A stretch of DNA of 64,000 bases from Mesocentrotus franciscanus (GCA_037976565.1 CP137668.1:36160088-36224087), one strand, 5' to 3'; positions 12,601 to 24,567 are shown, numbered from the stretch's first letter. Translations and numbers: made by a program. Notes: a model not told the origin generated them from the sequence alone.

Positions 12601-13053
12601 TTAAGTCTGTTGTTTCTTAAATACATTTTCATATCAGAGAGTTCACTAAATGTATGTTCAGAATACAATTCTCTATAATATTTAGTTATTTCTATAAGAA
12701 TATTTTCGTTTCTAGCGATTAATCTCCCGTTTTTGTTAATACGATCCAATTTCTTTCTTTTCCCGTTTCTTTTTTTCTAAATTGAGAAAGTACTTGGTTG
12801 ACCTTTCACCCATTTCCATCCACCGCTCTCGAGATCTAATAAATGCACCTTTACATAGATGTGTGTGCCATTTTTCAATTTCTTTCTTTATTTCTACCAT
12901 TCTGTCTATATCTTCTCTAGTATGTTTACTGTCAACTTTTCTGCAAACTTCTGTATATTCATTATACATTTTCTTGTACAATTTTGATTTTTCCTTCTGC
13001 CTCTGTTTAGAATACTTCATGGCAAATTCTCCTATTTTTATTTTACACATATC

Positions 13054-13937
13054 CTATTTAGTTCTTGCATTCATTCGATAATGGTTAGACGTTACAGCTT
13101 GTATGATGTTATTAATTTTGTTCTTAAAATAAATTTTACATGAATTGTTAAACTTCCAAAGGCCTTTCCTCCTTTCCACGCTATCTGTTTTCAATCTTAA
13201 TGATACAGCACAATGATCACATTTGATGCCAGGTCTAATATCTGTAGTTTGAACATAACAATACAGTGACGATGAAATAAGCCAATAATCGAGTCTAGAA
13301 TAAATTCCTAACGATAGTTGTCGCCATGTAAATTGCTTTTCTAGCGGGCTCATATTCCGCCATACGTCAATCAATTTGAGTTTATTTTTGATGTTTTGTA
13401 ACCACTTAATTGGTTTGTATACATGTGACGAGCCTCGAATATCAAACTGAGGATCTTGTACACAGTTCCAATCACCTCCAAGTATAAGTAAATCATCTTT
13501 GTGCTTAATACATTTTATCCAGTTGAACATCTTTTTGTAAAACAACTCTTTTCTGATTTACAGTTGGAGCATATACATTTAGTACAAAGTATATCTTCCT
13601 TCTGTATCTAAATTTAACAGCTCTTTCATCAAAATTTACAAAACGTTTAGGTATTCCAGTGAGGTATTCCTATTTCATTCTTTATCCTGATTATAATTAC
13701 AACGCCTTTAGAGTGGTTAGTCCCATGGCTGAAGAAAGAAAGATCGCCATATTCTGATTTAAATGATGTCTCTAGTTCAGAGGTTAAAAAAGTTTTTTGC
13801 AATAAAATGATGTTTGCTTTTTGAAACGATAACCATGAAAATATATTACCTCGTTTCGTTTTATTTCTTATTCCTCTTACGTTGCGGGATATTAGGTGTA
13901 GAATTTGAGATTCCATATTAGAATAGATATGTGGCAT
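13054..13937 (-). pseudogene. LINE ORF2 apurinic endonuclease domain, broken
   Basis: The endonuclease nicks target DNA to prime reverse transcription. Visible blocks are NVRGIRNKTKRGNIFSWLSF with a following Q-K-T (usually QET, so the catalytic Glu is lost) near 13,880-13,780, GGDWNCVQDP near 13,475, YSRLDYWLIS near 13,300 and a degenerate CDHCAV (usually SDH) near 13,220. The domain is split into two frames around 13,545-13,650. Confidence 0.75.
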
Positions 13938-14139
13938 CTTTGCTTACTTCAGCCAAGATGTAGCCGTTTCCAGCAGAAGAGTTCTGTCCATTATTTTTTC
14001 TTGTGTTTTCTTTTTCTTTTGGGAGGTTTGTTTCCATGCTTTTTTGGTGTTGTTGTCTTTGGTGACAATGGCGAAGATTCTTCTTCACTCTCTGTCGCGT
14101 CTGTGGTGATTGTTTCTTCGTCGTGACATTGCTTGTGAC

Positions 14140-14849
14140 TCAGTGTCGGGTGCGCCTTTGTCTTCGCGTTGTTGTTGCTGCATATTTCGGTGTGGGCGTG
14201 TCTCTTTTCTCGCTACTGGATTGCGTAACTGTGTATACATCTGATCCAGGGAATTCTGCGCTAATATGACCGGCTTCTTTACAAACTCTGCATTTTACTG
14301 CATTCTGACAATTTGATGTATAATGGCCGGTTTCTAGGCATTTTGAGCATGACGTCTGCCGCTCAGGTTGCCCGATGTTACAAAGCCTAGCCTTGAACAG
14401 ATTCGCTATCGTCATTGACCTGGGAAGTTGCTGAGTTGGGGGGTCGATGAAACAAACTCGGTCTCCATTAAAACAGTTAATAAGATGTCCATTTACTCTT
14501 AGTTTTGGACGTATAATGTCACCTCTGATATTACACTTCAGCTGTTCTAGCGATTGCTTGATGAGCTCGTCTCCTACTGATAGAGGGACATCTTTAATAG
14601 CTGCACAGGTAATATGTTCGTTTCTAGCTTGAGTGTATGGGTATCGTACACAGGTATCACCGTTTCCCTCAGCTTGAGGCCATTCGTGATGATTTTCACC
14701 ATATCTTCATGGCTATTTAGATAGATTTTCCATAAAGAACCAGTGCGTTGGATTCCGATAATGTTGTCTGAGGTTATGGTATGAGTTAGTGTACAATAGG
14801 CTTTCTGTCTTGGAATTGCCATTTCCGAATACATGATATACACACACAA
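14140..14849 (-). pseudogene. LINE ORF1 (nucleic-acid-binding, CCHC zinc knuckles), broken
   Basis: ORF1 protein of L1/Tx1 elements coats the element RNA. The upstream part (14,849-14,574) reads IIGIQRTGSLWKIYLNSHED, the RRM-like block typical of Tx1-type ORF1. A frame break follows. The downstream part (14,415-14,140) has two zinc-knuckle-like motifs, CSKCLETGHYTSNC and CRVCKEAGHISAEF; the last Cys of the second is replaced by Phe. The tail is Ser/Thr/Arg-rich. Confidence 0.75.
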
Positions 14850-15033
14850 AATCTGCTAAAATCACACCAATCCGACGTATATCTTCAAAGACGAATATAA
14901 CAGCAATAACTGATGACAAAATAAAAGCAAACTAAAATGCTCTTTGATTACAAATCAGCGTTTTAACAAGGTTTAAAGACGGAAACGTTGTAACGTGTCT
15001 ATCCATTCAACCGCGATTCAATCCACGGGTTCC

Positions 15034-15278
15034 TCAAATGACCTCAAATGTGTGGGCTCCAGAGCGCCTCTCAAAATCATGCCCTTCATTCGGTGCAACT
15101 CCTCCTAGTAAACAATCTCCATTGTCAGCACTGAAGGTAAAGCGCCAGCAGGACTCCGTAGCAAAACACAGAGCAGCACACTGTATCAACGTCGACGTGG
15201 AGTCTCGCTTGACCACGGCCGAATCCATGATGGCTTTATCCTGGGCGATGATCTTATACAGGTTCGTCCTTTGGCGAG
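15034..15278 (-). CDS. Gene A exon 4: PAN/Apple-like domain and stop
   Basis: 245 bp. The phase-1 join gives ...SPK-A-RQRTNLYKIIAQDKAIM..., in frame to TGA at 15036-15034. The core CAALCFATESCWRFTF then DCLLGG matches the CxxxC...C...F...C pattern of PAN/Apple domains, which bind proteins or carbohydrates. It has fewer Cys than a full Apple domain. Only about 16 bp past the stop the homology to B and C ends, and the sequence changes to the L1/Tx1 LINE flank. Confidence 0.75.
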
Positions 15279-18200
15279 CTTCAAATAATAACGGAATAAC
15301 AGAATAGACTTTAATTTGGATTGTCTAATACGTGATCCGGTGACAATTGCAACGCAGTCAATTCTCTACAAGAACAGAATTCCTAACCTTGGGCCAAGCA
15401 CTATACTTGATCCTAACCCTAACCCTAATCATGACCCAAAAACCCAATAGAAATCCTAATCCTAACCATATATCTTCGACAATATAAAGGCTGGAACAAT
15501 TATTACCGGCTCGGCGTAGGAAAATGTCGAATCACCTTTAATTGTCCAGGAAGAGTTCGCGCAATTATTAAATTATAGCAAATAACTAGGGACATTAATT
15601 CTTGTTGAAAACAAGAAGAAAACAAAAGAAGAATGAAACAGGCATCATAGTAATATTACCCATTAAGAGCCCCTTTTTCATGATGTAGTAATTTCATTCT
15701 AACGTCGCTAACATTAACAGATGATGGAAAACTAATAAACACAAGAGAAAAAAGGAGCCATCTAGTATTTTCTTTTATCTCTCGTTATTTCAGCACCATG
15801 CAGATAAAAGAGCACTAAATACAGGTGTATATTCAAATGTTTTTAATACTTTGTCCATTATTCCGAAACCCAATTTAAACAAAAATCCTCCAGGGATCGC
15901 ACACACCGACGGAATTTTGAGATTCAGATAGTACTAATGATTAAAGTGATGATGATGATGATGATGGTGATGATAATAATAATACCGACAACAACAACAA
16001 TAATGATATTGATGATGATAATAATAATAATGATAATAATAATAACAATAATATTCCCCAAAGATAATTATGATGATGTTGATGATAACATTAACAATAA
16101 TAAGAAATAATTATCACTTAGTTAAGTATATAAAACTAGACGAATTTCCATATATTAGCAGTAAAAAACATCGAATTAATAATAAGTCGTTCTGTTAATT
16201 CAGATATCTGGAGGATACTTTGTGCGTGTATATGTTGTACATAGACCGATACATTTTAGTTTATAGTACTCCAGTGTCGTATAATATTGACCCATTACCT
16301 TTGGGGGACGCCGTCGTGGTGGTTGTAGTTGCAGATGTTGTTGTAGATTGTTGTGTTGTAGGTTTAGTAGTGGTGGATTGAGTAGTTGTTGTAGCTGTTG
16401 TTGTAGATGGTTGTGTTGTAGGTTTAGTGGTGGTTGGTTGTGTAGTTGTTGTAGCTGTTGTTGTAGATGGTTGTGTTGTAGGTTTAGTGGTGGTTGTAGT
16501 TGCAGATGTTGTTGTAGATGGTTGTGTTGTGGGTTTAGTAGTGGTGGATTGAGTAGTTGTTGTGGCTGTTGTTGTAGATGGTTGTGTTGTAGGTTGAGTA
16601 GTGGTTGGTTGTGTAGTGGTTGTAGCTGTTGTCGTCACCAGTTCAGTTGTTGCAAATGTGGTCTTCGTCGAACACGCTGTATTGAAACAAGATTTTTAAA
16701 AGGACGTTCAGTATGACGAACAAATTACTATGTAGGTCTACTGTATGAAATTTAACATTAACGCCATCATGCATATGTATTGTATATCGAAGAGTGGTAG
16801 GCCTATTTCTGTTATTAAAAATGGGAAATGCGTTGGAATTGAATTTTTAAAAATTGGATTATGAGTTTTCCAAAGATTTGTTTACTTATCATCGAATGTT
16901 CAAATCATCAGTTGACAATGTTCTGATAATACACCAGCAAACAGTGGATAAGATTATCTTATTTGTTTTAGGGGGATGGGGGCGGATGGTCACAAACGAC
17001 AAGTGTCTTCCTTCGAAACCCAAATGGTATACTCTTAGTACTCAAAGGAAAAATCTGATTCCAATCGTGTATTCTTTTCTCCGCATTGTGCCCCCTCGAC
17101 AATTTCCTGGATCCGTCCTGATCAAACCAATATAAAAATCAAGTAAAAACGAAATAATACTCAATCGCAAATATATCTAAAGATTTTAGTTTGCACTCTC
17201 TGTTTAATATGCCACCTGTATCCCGGTGGGTTATGCATTTAACTGATATCAGAATGAAATAAAAATGAATTAATTACCATTTTCTTTCTCGCAAACATAT
17301 CTATAAGATGAGGCGCAAACTTTATCATGCCAATGCCCACTCGATGCTACTATACGGAAACACTCGACCCCATCGTCGTAAGAACTATCTCGTGTGTTAT
17401 CATAAGTAAGACTAGACCCGTCCAACCACACACCCTGGCCACCAGAGTCCACCGTTAGTCCGATCCAGTAATCCCCAACGTTGTTCTCTCTTACGCTACC
17501 TTCGATGAAGGCCTGTTCCTCTGCAGTCTCGATGTAAACCAGATGGTAACCGAATCGGACACAGTTTGAAAACGCATCAGAGTGTGTATGCGAAGGGGAA
17601 CTGAAATAGTAGCACGACTCCCCATGTTGTTCATACGGACATGCTGTATACAAAACAATTATTGTATTTAGTAATTGCAGGGATGGAATACTCTTAAATC
17701 TGTGGATAACTAGGTATCCATACTTCGCACATAGTTAAATTCAAATTCAAATTCAATTAACTGACTTATATCCCAACATGAAGGAATTTTGACTTCTTCA
17801 ACTCGAATAATTATTAGAAGTGTCTTTTTGACGCTATTAGTGTGACATTTATTCTCATTAGAATCGAATGGGCGAAACACCCCTCCGCACCTATTTAAAA
17901 AACACACGAAAACTGCCTGTTAGGAATGAAAAAGGGGCTGACGGGATCCTGGAGAGGTTGGCTGGATTCCTTTGGGGAAAGATACTATTTGGGGTTATTT
18001 CGGGGGTGGGAATCCTTTCTCAATACTGCACCCCCCCCCCCTACTGAGGTGATCTGGAGCCGGGCCGAGGCCCGATCCCACAGGTCGATCCCCCATTCGC
18101 TCTTGCTAGTAGCCACGTAATGGTATGCGCCTATTCTTTCAATATTATTCAAATCCGCAACTTAACCCAATGCAGTCAATTTTCATCATTTAATGACGTT

Positions 18201-19353
18201 TGATTTTTTATCTTTTGATCCAGGGTGCTCTGAATTATAAATTGTACATGACCAAAAAGTACAAAAGTCGCCGGGAAATTTGAGTTCTCCTTTTTCTTTG
18301 CAGTACATTGTGACGTTCATGAATAAGAGAGATTTAATCGAAAATACTACCTTATGTCTCTATATATTGGCAATGCAGAGTGAAATTGATAATCACTATT
18401 TTCATTTACAAATTGCCTATTTCTTTTTTATTGTTTTTAATTTTCATTCTCACCGTTTCCTTTAATATACTTTTTAATTTATCTATGCAAGCGTGGAGAA
18501 TACAAATAATTGTTGCCAATTTGAGGAAGAAAGCTGATTAGTTTAGACCTTTAGTAAACCCTGAACTGCTATGGGTTAATGACAATTTACATATTGAAGT
18601 ATATTCAATATAGCATAATTTATTTATTTTACATAACATCTTTAACAAAGAGTATAGAAGTTTATCCCCTATAATTAAGACCCTAATCAGTTTAGCCGTG
18701 AACTTTTAGAGCTAATTTTGATGACGTCACAACAACACGGTACTGATATACTGATAAAAGTATTTTGCAATGTCTCAAAACCAGATTTATCTGCAATAGT
18801 ACAATTTCTCGTTTTTTGTGTGCTTGTTATATTTTGTTTTATTTTGCTTTTGTTGTTTGTTGTAATATTTGAACACAGTTGAAGCACTCAAACTCAGTCG
18901 CTATGCTGTGTTTTTATTCACGTAGTCCATACCATAAGCACAAAATCATTATCAGAATAAAAACAGACAATAATTTATAGCAACAGTAAGACATTGGAAT
19001 AAAAAGAGACTTCACGTCTTCAACTGACTTAAAATGGACATAAATGCGGTTAGAGGTAGAGTATTCTACCGATACTTCAGATTTACATATACTGTCATTT
19101 ACTGCTACATGTACACTTTGGCACGTATTCTAGTAAAAAAAATTTGAATCCAACGCTGTGGTTAGGCTCTTGTTAAAGACAAGTTAGAACTTATACTCTA
19201 AAATTCTTGGTCTCTTTTTGGACAGCGATGGAGTGCGTTATCCACCTATTAAAAAAAAAGGGAAAAAAGGATTATATACTTACTTTCGCATTGTTGGAGG
19301 GTGAGGAGTATTTGCTGATTTAGCACTATTAGGATGCTAATTATATACCACAT
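15034..19353 (-). CDS. Gene A: secreted CTLD - Thr-rich mucin - PAN/Apple protein, intact
   Basis: Model of four coding exons, join(19353-19284, 17643-17278, 16676-16299, 15278-15034) on the minus strand, 353 codons including TGA. All three introns are phase 1 with GT-AG ends, and the frame stays open across all joins. Domains: signal peptide (residues 1 to ~20), C-type lectin domain (~25-144), Thr/Pro/Gln mucin-like repeats (~150-270), PAN/Apple-like Cys domain (~275-352). The predicted product is a secreted, probably heavily O-glycosylated sugar- or protein-binding molecule. A defence or mucus role is inference only. A splice acceptor directly before the ATG implies an upstream untranslated exon. 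This is one of three duplicated copies (see B and C), and the smaller of the two intact ones. Confidence 0.75.
15411..15472 (-). repeat. Telomere-like CCCTAA patch in intron 3 of gene A
   Basis: CCTAACCCTAACCCTAATC and degenerate neighbours. The same patch occurs in B (about 28,298-28,356) and C (about 50,968-51,022), so it predates the duplication. Confidence 0.7.
15945..16110. repeat. GAT/AAT microsatellite in intron 3 of gene A
   Basis: Trinucleotide repeats (GATGATGAT, AATAATAAT, AACAACAAC) shared with the other copies. In copy B a LINE has inserted into the same tract. Confidence 0.8.
16299..16676 (-). CDS. Gene A exon 3: Thr-rich mucin-like coding repeat
   Basis: 378 bp (126 codons), phase 1-1, between acceptor TTCAATACAG and donor AAAG|GTAATG. 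It begins ACSTKTTFATTELVTTT, then has ~20-residue repeats of the TTTKPTTQPSTTTATTTTQ kind, and ends TTASPK. Thr-, Pro- and Ser-rich repeats are typical of O-glycosylated stalks. At DNA level it is a coding minisatellite of roughly 60 bp per unit. The opposite strand is also open as a Cys/Ser- or Val-rich frame, which is an artefact of the repeat. Confidence 0.8.
17278..17643 (-). CDS. Gene A exon 2: C-type lectin domain
   Basis: 366 bp, phase 1-1, acceptor TATACAG, donor GGTAATT. Six cysteines in long-form CTLD spacing: CPYEQHGESCYYF near the start, then NCVRFGYHLVYIETAEEQ, DYWIGL, VWLDGSSLTYDN, ECFRI, HWHDKVC and YRYVCEK. The WIGL core is present. The canonical EPN/QPD sugar-binding tripeptide is absent, and the usual WND is replaced by WHD. 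Classical calcium-dependent mannose or galactose binding is therefore not supported by motif. Confidence 0.85.
19284..19353 (-). CDS. Gene A exon 1: signal peptide
   Basis: It starts ATG TGG TAT and encodes MWYIISILIVLNQQILLTLQ plus QCE, a short hydrophobic leader, then ends phase 1 at a perfect GTAAGT donor. Pyrimidine tract plus CCCAG sits directly upstream of ATG, so this is an internal exon whose first codon is, or nearly is, the start. The equivalent exons in B and C encode the same leader with few changes. Confidence 0.75.
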
Positions 19354-19666
19354 CTGGGAAAGAAAAAGAAGAATTAAAAAAAAAAAGATTCCAATGCGGT
19401 ATTTGACGACATGCGCTACATGCTGTCCATTTTGTGTCTGATGTGTGATCATTGTGTCTGATATTATATGATATGTGTCGAAATCCAAGCCGGTAAGAAT
19501 ACGAAGAGATACAACTTTGTACAGTTTGTCCGGAATGTAAAGGGATAACGTCAGTTTAAGATGTTTCAAATAATGAATATTTGAATGAATAATTAAATGA
19601 ATTATAATATAATTAATCATTGTCAAGTTCTATCACTCATTATGTTCCATGTTGACCCGTCTTACC

Positions 19667-19735
19667 TCAATAGTGGAATTTCCACACAATTCGCATTGCA
19701 GACATGAGTAAGAGAATGACTGGTCGGTTAAAACG
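19667..19735 (-). other. Candidate untranslated first exon of gene A
   Basis: A consensus-like donor GAG|GTAAGA lies at 19,666-19,661, about 310 bp upstream of the exon-1 acceptor. That would fit a short leader exon to its right. ATGs there are followed quickly by in-frame stops, so it would be non-coding. In copy B the same place reads GAAAGA and carries a TTAA-flanked insertion. Transcription start unknown. Confidence 0.25.
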
Positions 19736-21341
19736 ATTTATTAAAGGATGCAAAATTATTTTTGTAACAAGGAACACATAATCATAATTGTTTGGAAACC
19801 GTCAAATTGTTTTTCTTTTCTTTAAAATGAGGAAAGTTTTTCAATAACACCGTTCAGATCTATCGATGGTTGCGAATTAAAAGGGTACGCAAGAGAACAT
19901 TTATGTTCTCAGTGTTTATAGTTTAGAAAATATTAATACAAAATCAGAAGGAACAATACGATGGCACCAATACTTACATCGACAGGCATCATCGAATCTT
20001 CACTTTAGATCCATGTCGCTGCTACAGACGATTTCAGATTCAAAGAACTGTTTTTGATATTGTCATCACCATCGCGTTAACTTTTTATTGTGATGTAAAA
20101 ATAAATATTTTATGGCACGGGCGATATCAAAGTAAATCATGAATATCCTGCTATAATCCACTTGACTCATGAAAAGAAGTGCTTATCCTTCCGAAATGGC
20201 ATCGTTATTAAAATGAAATTATCGAGCCCGTGAACATGGTGAAATGATTTCAAATGAATCGTGTAACCCCATCGATTGTTGCAGTCTAGAAATGTCAACT
20301 ATTTTATGGGAATTCGTTACTCAATGATTGGAAGCCTGGCCCCCAGAAGGTTTGCCTTCTAATTCAATTACTTCAACATTTTTCCCATCGAAATTGATTG
20401 CCCTTTGTTAGCGAAGGATCATCGCCTAAAAATATTAATACAAAGACAGGTAATGAAGAAATAATAAACTGCTCACATTTCCCCTTAAGACTTAAAATCT
20501 GGTAATCAATATCACGTGGTTTGTTGATGAAAGAGTGTAGAGAGGACTAGATGTATGGATAAACACTCAAACACTGTTACATACAACAGCAGAAAAATAA
20601 AACGTTGGTAGGAAACTAGCGGTTTTAGCTGCAAGCACATTCGCCAGAGTGAACGAGCCACGCTCGTTACACCAAATATATCCAATTATCATAACTCGTT
20701 AAATGTGTAACGTAGATAAGTGCATCCCAGCATCTCTTAGCAACCTAATCAACAACATGTGTTCCTTTCCGTCTAGAATATTATATGGCATGCCTCCAGA
20801 TAGTATATAATAGGCAAATGGGGAAGGAAAGTAAGGGATCAATAGATATTCCTCCCGGAGATATGAAAACGTCAAGGCAGAATAAATTAGAGCAGAAAGG
20901 AGAGGAAGGATAGGAGTTTGGAGTTTTAAAGATAAATTTGAGTTCTAATCACGTGATTGCACTGTGAAAGAAACTGTATGGAAGCTATGGGAAAAGGGTG
21001 ATCATGTAGGACAGCGTGCTTCAACCGGGGCGCCGCACGGTGCCGCAAGACACGTCTAGGGGTGCCGCGAGAGAAATTTCGTTATATAAAAAAATATTTT
21101 GAAAGAGAATTTCGTGAAAACAAAATATCAAAAACCACTAGAGGAGTATGTAAATTCATGTAGAAAGATGATGTAAAGAGAGCAAATTGTATGTTTACTC
21201 GCTCGCTTCGCTCCCTCGCAACATTTAGAAACACGATGATTATAGGCAGCAAAGTACCTGAATATCCTCATATTCGTGTATCGAGGTAACCGAATATATG
21301 AATTTATATACTTCACTTTAGAAATCTAGCCATCTGATTTG

Positions 21342-21464
21342 CCCGCCTACCAGTCAATAGTCTTTTAAAAAGTGCCCTCATACCCGCCTACCATTTCATA
21401 GTCTTTTAAAAAGTGCCCTCATACCCGCCTACCGGTCAATAGTCTTTTAAAAAATGCCCTCATG
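21342..21464 (+). repeat. 41-bp tandem repeat, three copies
   Basis: Three copies of a unit beginning CCCGCCTACC and ending GTGCCCTCAT, with a few substitutions. Confidence 0.85.
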
Positions 21465-21979
21465 CTGCGATCCCCATTGGTTTACGTGTGAAAATTGTAT
21501 TTGTGCGAGCGCGGACACCATACAGTGCTTTTTGTCTGCGATTCCCGAATGATTGAAACTTTCAGTTATTTTTCCAGCGAAAATTAACAGACAGTGTCTC
21601 AAATTTTCCGTGATGTTTTAACCAGTCTTTACTCAATAACAGGATAAGGTAAGAATTCTTGGTAGATTTTTGTTTCAATTCGGCATGTAAAAGTGCCTCG
21701 GGGTCATGGGAGGATGTGCAGTCCCCTTGAGCCTATAAAACAGCCAGGCCTCTCAAAGCAGTCGATATCTCTATATTATTGTATTAATGTGTATTCGGTG
21801 GTGAGGTGCCCGCATACATTATTGTATATCTTATACACACTAAAATTGTAACCATACAAATTATGTCATTTTTTTGACAATTGACGAGTGCCAGAGTTAT
21901 GCAAAATAAACCCGTTAATGTGGTGAAAGATATACAGAGAGAAGAGAGCAGAAATACAAAAAATGGTGTTAGAATTGTC

Positions 21980-22095
21980 AAAGAGAGAGAGAGAGAGAGG
22001 TAGAGAGAGAGAGAGAGGGAGAAAGGGAAGAGGGGGGAGAGAGAGAGAGAGAGAGATAGGAATGGAGAAAGGGAAAGGGTGGGAGGGGAGGAGAG
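21980..22095 (+). repeat. GA-rich microsatellite
   Basis: (GA)n and GGGA-rich runs. The Arg/Glu and Ser/Leu open frames over it are low-complexity artefacts. Confidence 0.85.
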
Positions 22096-22433
22096 ACATG
22101 ATTGTGATTGTACATGAAAGTTACTTAACAATCCGCGGTATACTTCTCCATATAATTTTGAAAAATCGTATGCAAAACAAAAATTTAAGAGGTTTAATGC
22201 CCTTTTTTCGTATAGTTATCTTTTTCTATCACGAGGAGTTGGAATATAGACATAGTTATATTGTACAAGTTACAGTATTCCTATTTATCCGATTCTGGTA
22301 ATGGTAGTCAGTGGCATAGATACATTGAAGCCTGGAGTGGTGGAGAAAAAAAGTAAAAGGAAGAAAAAAAGCGAGAAAAGAGAGAATGGGGAAAAGGGAG
22401 GAGGTGGAAAGGACGAGATTATAAGATGCCTGG

Positions 22434-22589
22434 GCCCTGTATTACAAAGAGTTGATATCAATCGTAACTTATTTGCGATTGATATCAATCGCAACCATGT
22501 ACATAAGAGATAGGAGAATGCAAACTTGCGATTGATTGGAGGACTTACGATTGATTTGGATCAATCGTAACTCTTTGTAAGACGAGGCC
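22434..22589. mobile_element. GGGCCC-ended MITE, 156 bp, copy 1
   Basis: The ends are near-inverted (GCCCTGTATTACAAAGAG and, reversed, GCCTCGTCTTACAAAGAG), with internal GATTGATATCAATCG-type palindromes. CTGG lies on both sides. The flank ATAAGATGCCTGG occurs uninterrupted at about 22,882 and 40,468, which are empty sites. A nearly identical copy lies at 35,568-35,723. Confidence 0.85.
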
Positions 22590-22596
22590 CTGGACT

Positions 22597-22815
22597 TGAA
22601 TATATTTAAGTAGACTTTAGTAAGAATTTTAAAAAGAAAAACTGTAGAAGACTTTAAAACTGTGGTTGTTTGTATGTTCAAAAGTCTGGTTAAGTTCATA
22701 GCAACTGAGTTCAAAGAGAAGAGAAGATTGATAGGTAGAGACTGAAGAGTGATTGGGAGAGAGAGAGAGAGAGGGGGGGGGTATGAAGTGAGAAGGAGTA
22801 ACAGATGATTGTACA
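22597..22815 (+). repeat. Dispersed repeat with GA run
   Basis: The part from 22,597 to ~22,725 recurs at about 42,515-42,640. The part from ~22,725 to 22,815 recurs at 44,310-44,400 and inverted at about 5,375-5,450. Between the two pieces at 42.6-44.3 kb lies a LINE, so that copy was split by insertion. Confidence 0.65.
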
Positions 22816-22819
22816 TATA

Positions 22820-24560
22820 TGAAGAAAAAAAGCGAGAAAAGAGAGAATGGGGAAAAGGAGGAGGTGGAGAGGACGAGATAATAAGATGCCTGGACCACGT
22901 CCCGCAACCTCCCCATATAGTCAGTAGCCTTGTAATTTCGCATTATATTTCCCGAATAAGACCGATGCTCCCCCATCGTTCCGCCCCCTCATTGGACGAA
23001 CTCACGCTACGCCACTAATGGGAGTAATGCGAATAATGTGCAAGAGTAGTACTTGGTGCATTTCATAACTATTTTTTTATAGCTAGCATGATAATCCATT
23101 TTGTTGCAATCATTGTCAATGTCATCCTCTATCCCTCAAGCCCTGGTTAATTGCAATGTAATCACTCTGATATAGCATAGTGATGCCCTAGATTGTCTCC
23201 AAAACCTTCAAGTTAATTGACTTTTATAGTATTTCAATAGAAAGCAGCTCCGCAATTATCTCTCCTTCATCGTGTTTCCATTAACTCCCTCCCTTTCTTC
23301 CTTCATTCATTCCATTTTCCCTTCCCTTCAATTTATCTTCGCTATCTTTTACAATGTCCCATTCAATAGGTGTGCCATTCTCCTTTAAGCACACCCCTCA
23401 TAGTAACTTTTTACGTTCCCGCATTTCCATTCCATACTGCTACAAATAAAATGTAATTTCATGCCTTTCACATTTCCTTATTATCCAATATTCTACTCTT
23501 CAATTCACAGTGATTATTATTCTTTTATGCTACGAAGAGAGTATACATGTTCACAATTTGCCTCTGGTCCCCTCTCCTTATCTGTTTTTGTTTCCACTTA
23601 TATTTTAATTGCATCTCCACTTCTATTTTTCCCTGTAACCCTGATTTTATTTCCTAACTACAGATTTGGTTTTGGTTATTCTCCGAAATGCCGCCACACA
23701 TCTCAATCTCTTGAGCCATCCTCCCTCCCTCACCCCCTCTCCCTCCTCGTTCCCTCCCTCCATCTGTCTCTTCCTCCCTCCCTCTATGCCCCTCCTTCAC
23801 TTCTCCCCACCCCCTCTCCCCCTTTCCTTTCCCCTTACTCTCTCCTTTCCCTTCTCTATTGCTCTGAAGTATTAATCTTTTACTTAAATGCTCGAGAAAA
23901 AATTCTGGTCAAATAGCTCTAATTTAAACTTAAATACACGAAGCGCGAATGTCTGTATTTATATAGGCAGCAAATATTGGTCATTTGCTTCTTAATTTCG
24001 TTTCAAACATTTGCAAGTACACGTCATATTGAAAGATGGTTTCACTTTCCTCCAGACGGATGGTATTTGCGCGGGACATCTCCTTTTTTCGACCGTCATC
24101 GATTGATCGCCGGATCGACTTTCATTATTAAAGAGACTTCCTTGTTCACCTCCACCTCACCCTACATTTCATTTCATTTTCTGCATCGATAAGTTTCCAC
24201 AACATGCATACGCATGAGCCTATACCACAGTAATATGATATTAATGAAGTATTTAGGATGTGAACTGAAATCGATGATATTGCAGCATTCGAAATGCTCA
24301 CTAGAATAAAAGAAGACCAGTCGTGAAAAGGGGCTAATTTAGGCGTGTCAATATCTGTCTCGATGGCGTAGCTTGAGACCAGTCAGGTGTGTGTATGTAG
24401 GGGAGCGCTCTCTTTTTACAAATATTTACTATGATAATAGCTAAATAATGATAACAACAATTAATACAAATAATAATGATAATAATAATGAAAACGATCA
24501 ATATAATAATGACAATAAGCAAAGTCAAGGAAAAACAAAACAAAAGGCAGCAAAGCACAC
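22820..24560. other. Intergenic spacer between units A and B, pyrimidine-rich
   Basis: No gene seen. It holds a CT/CCCT-rich stretch (about 23,690-23,860) and AAT/GATAAT repeats (about 24,425-24,500). Open frames here are compositional. Confidence 0.5.
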
Positions 24561-24567
24561 ACATATA

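Larger units (their letters stand above)
10600..14860 (-). mobile_element. L1/Tx1-type LINE, nearly full length, decayed
   Basis: All parts of a two-ORF LINE occur in order on the minus strand. ORF1 is at about 14,850-14,140 and an APE endonuclease at 13,937-13,054. The linker and RT run from 13,050 to about 11,437, with RIEQGVRQGCTLSALLFILV at about 12,130-12,070. The C-terminal region is at 11,433-10,602, with NRVRQFNFKLLHKVL. Many frameshifts and stops show it is not active now. Its 5' end stops just before the 3' end of lectin gene A, whose downstream flank it has replaced. Confidence 0.85.
15018..21930. repeat. Duplicated unit A (large segmental duplication)
   Basis: Homologous to ~27.9-40.4 kb and to 50.6 kb onward, exon and intron alike. 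Shared landmarks include the PAN exon, the CCCTAA patch, GAT/AAT microsatellites, the mucin and lectin exons, a stretch near 17,925-18,110, the TGACGTCA patch near 18,720 and the exon-1 block. The right part (20.5-21.9 kb) matches 39.5-40.4 kb. Confidence 0.8.
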
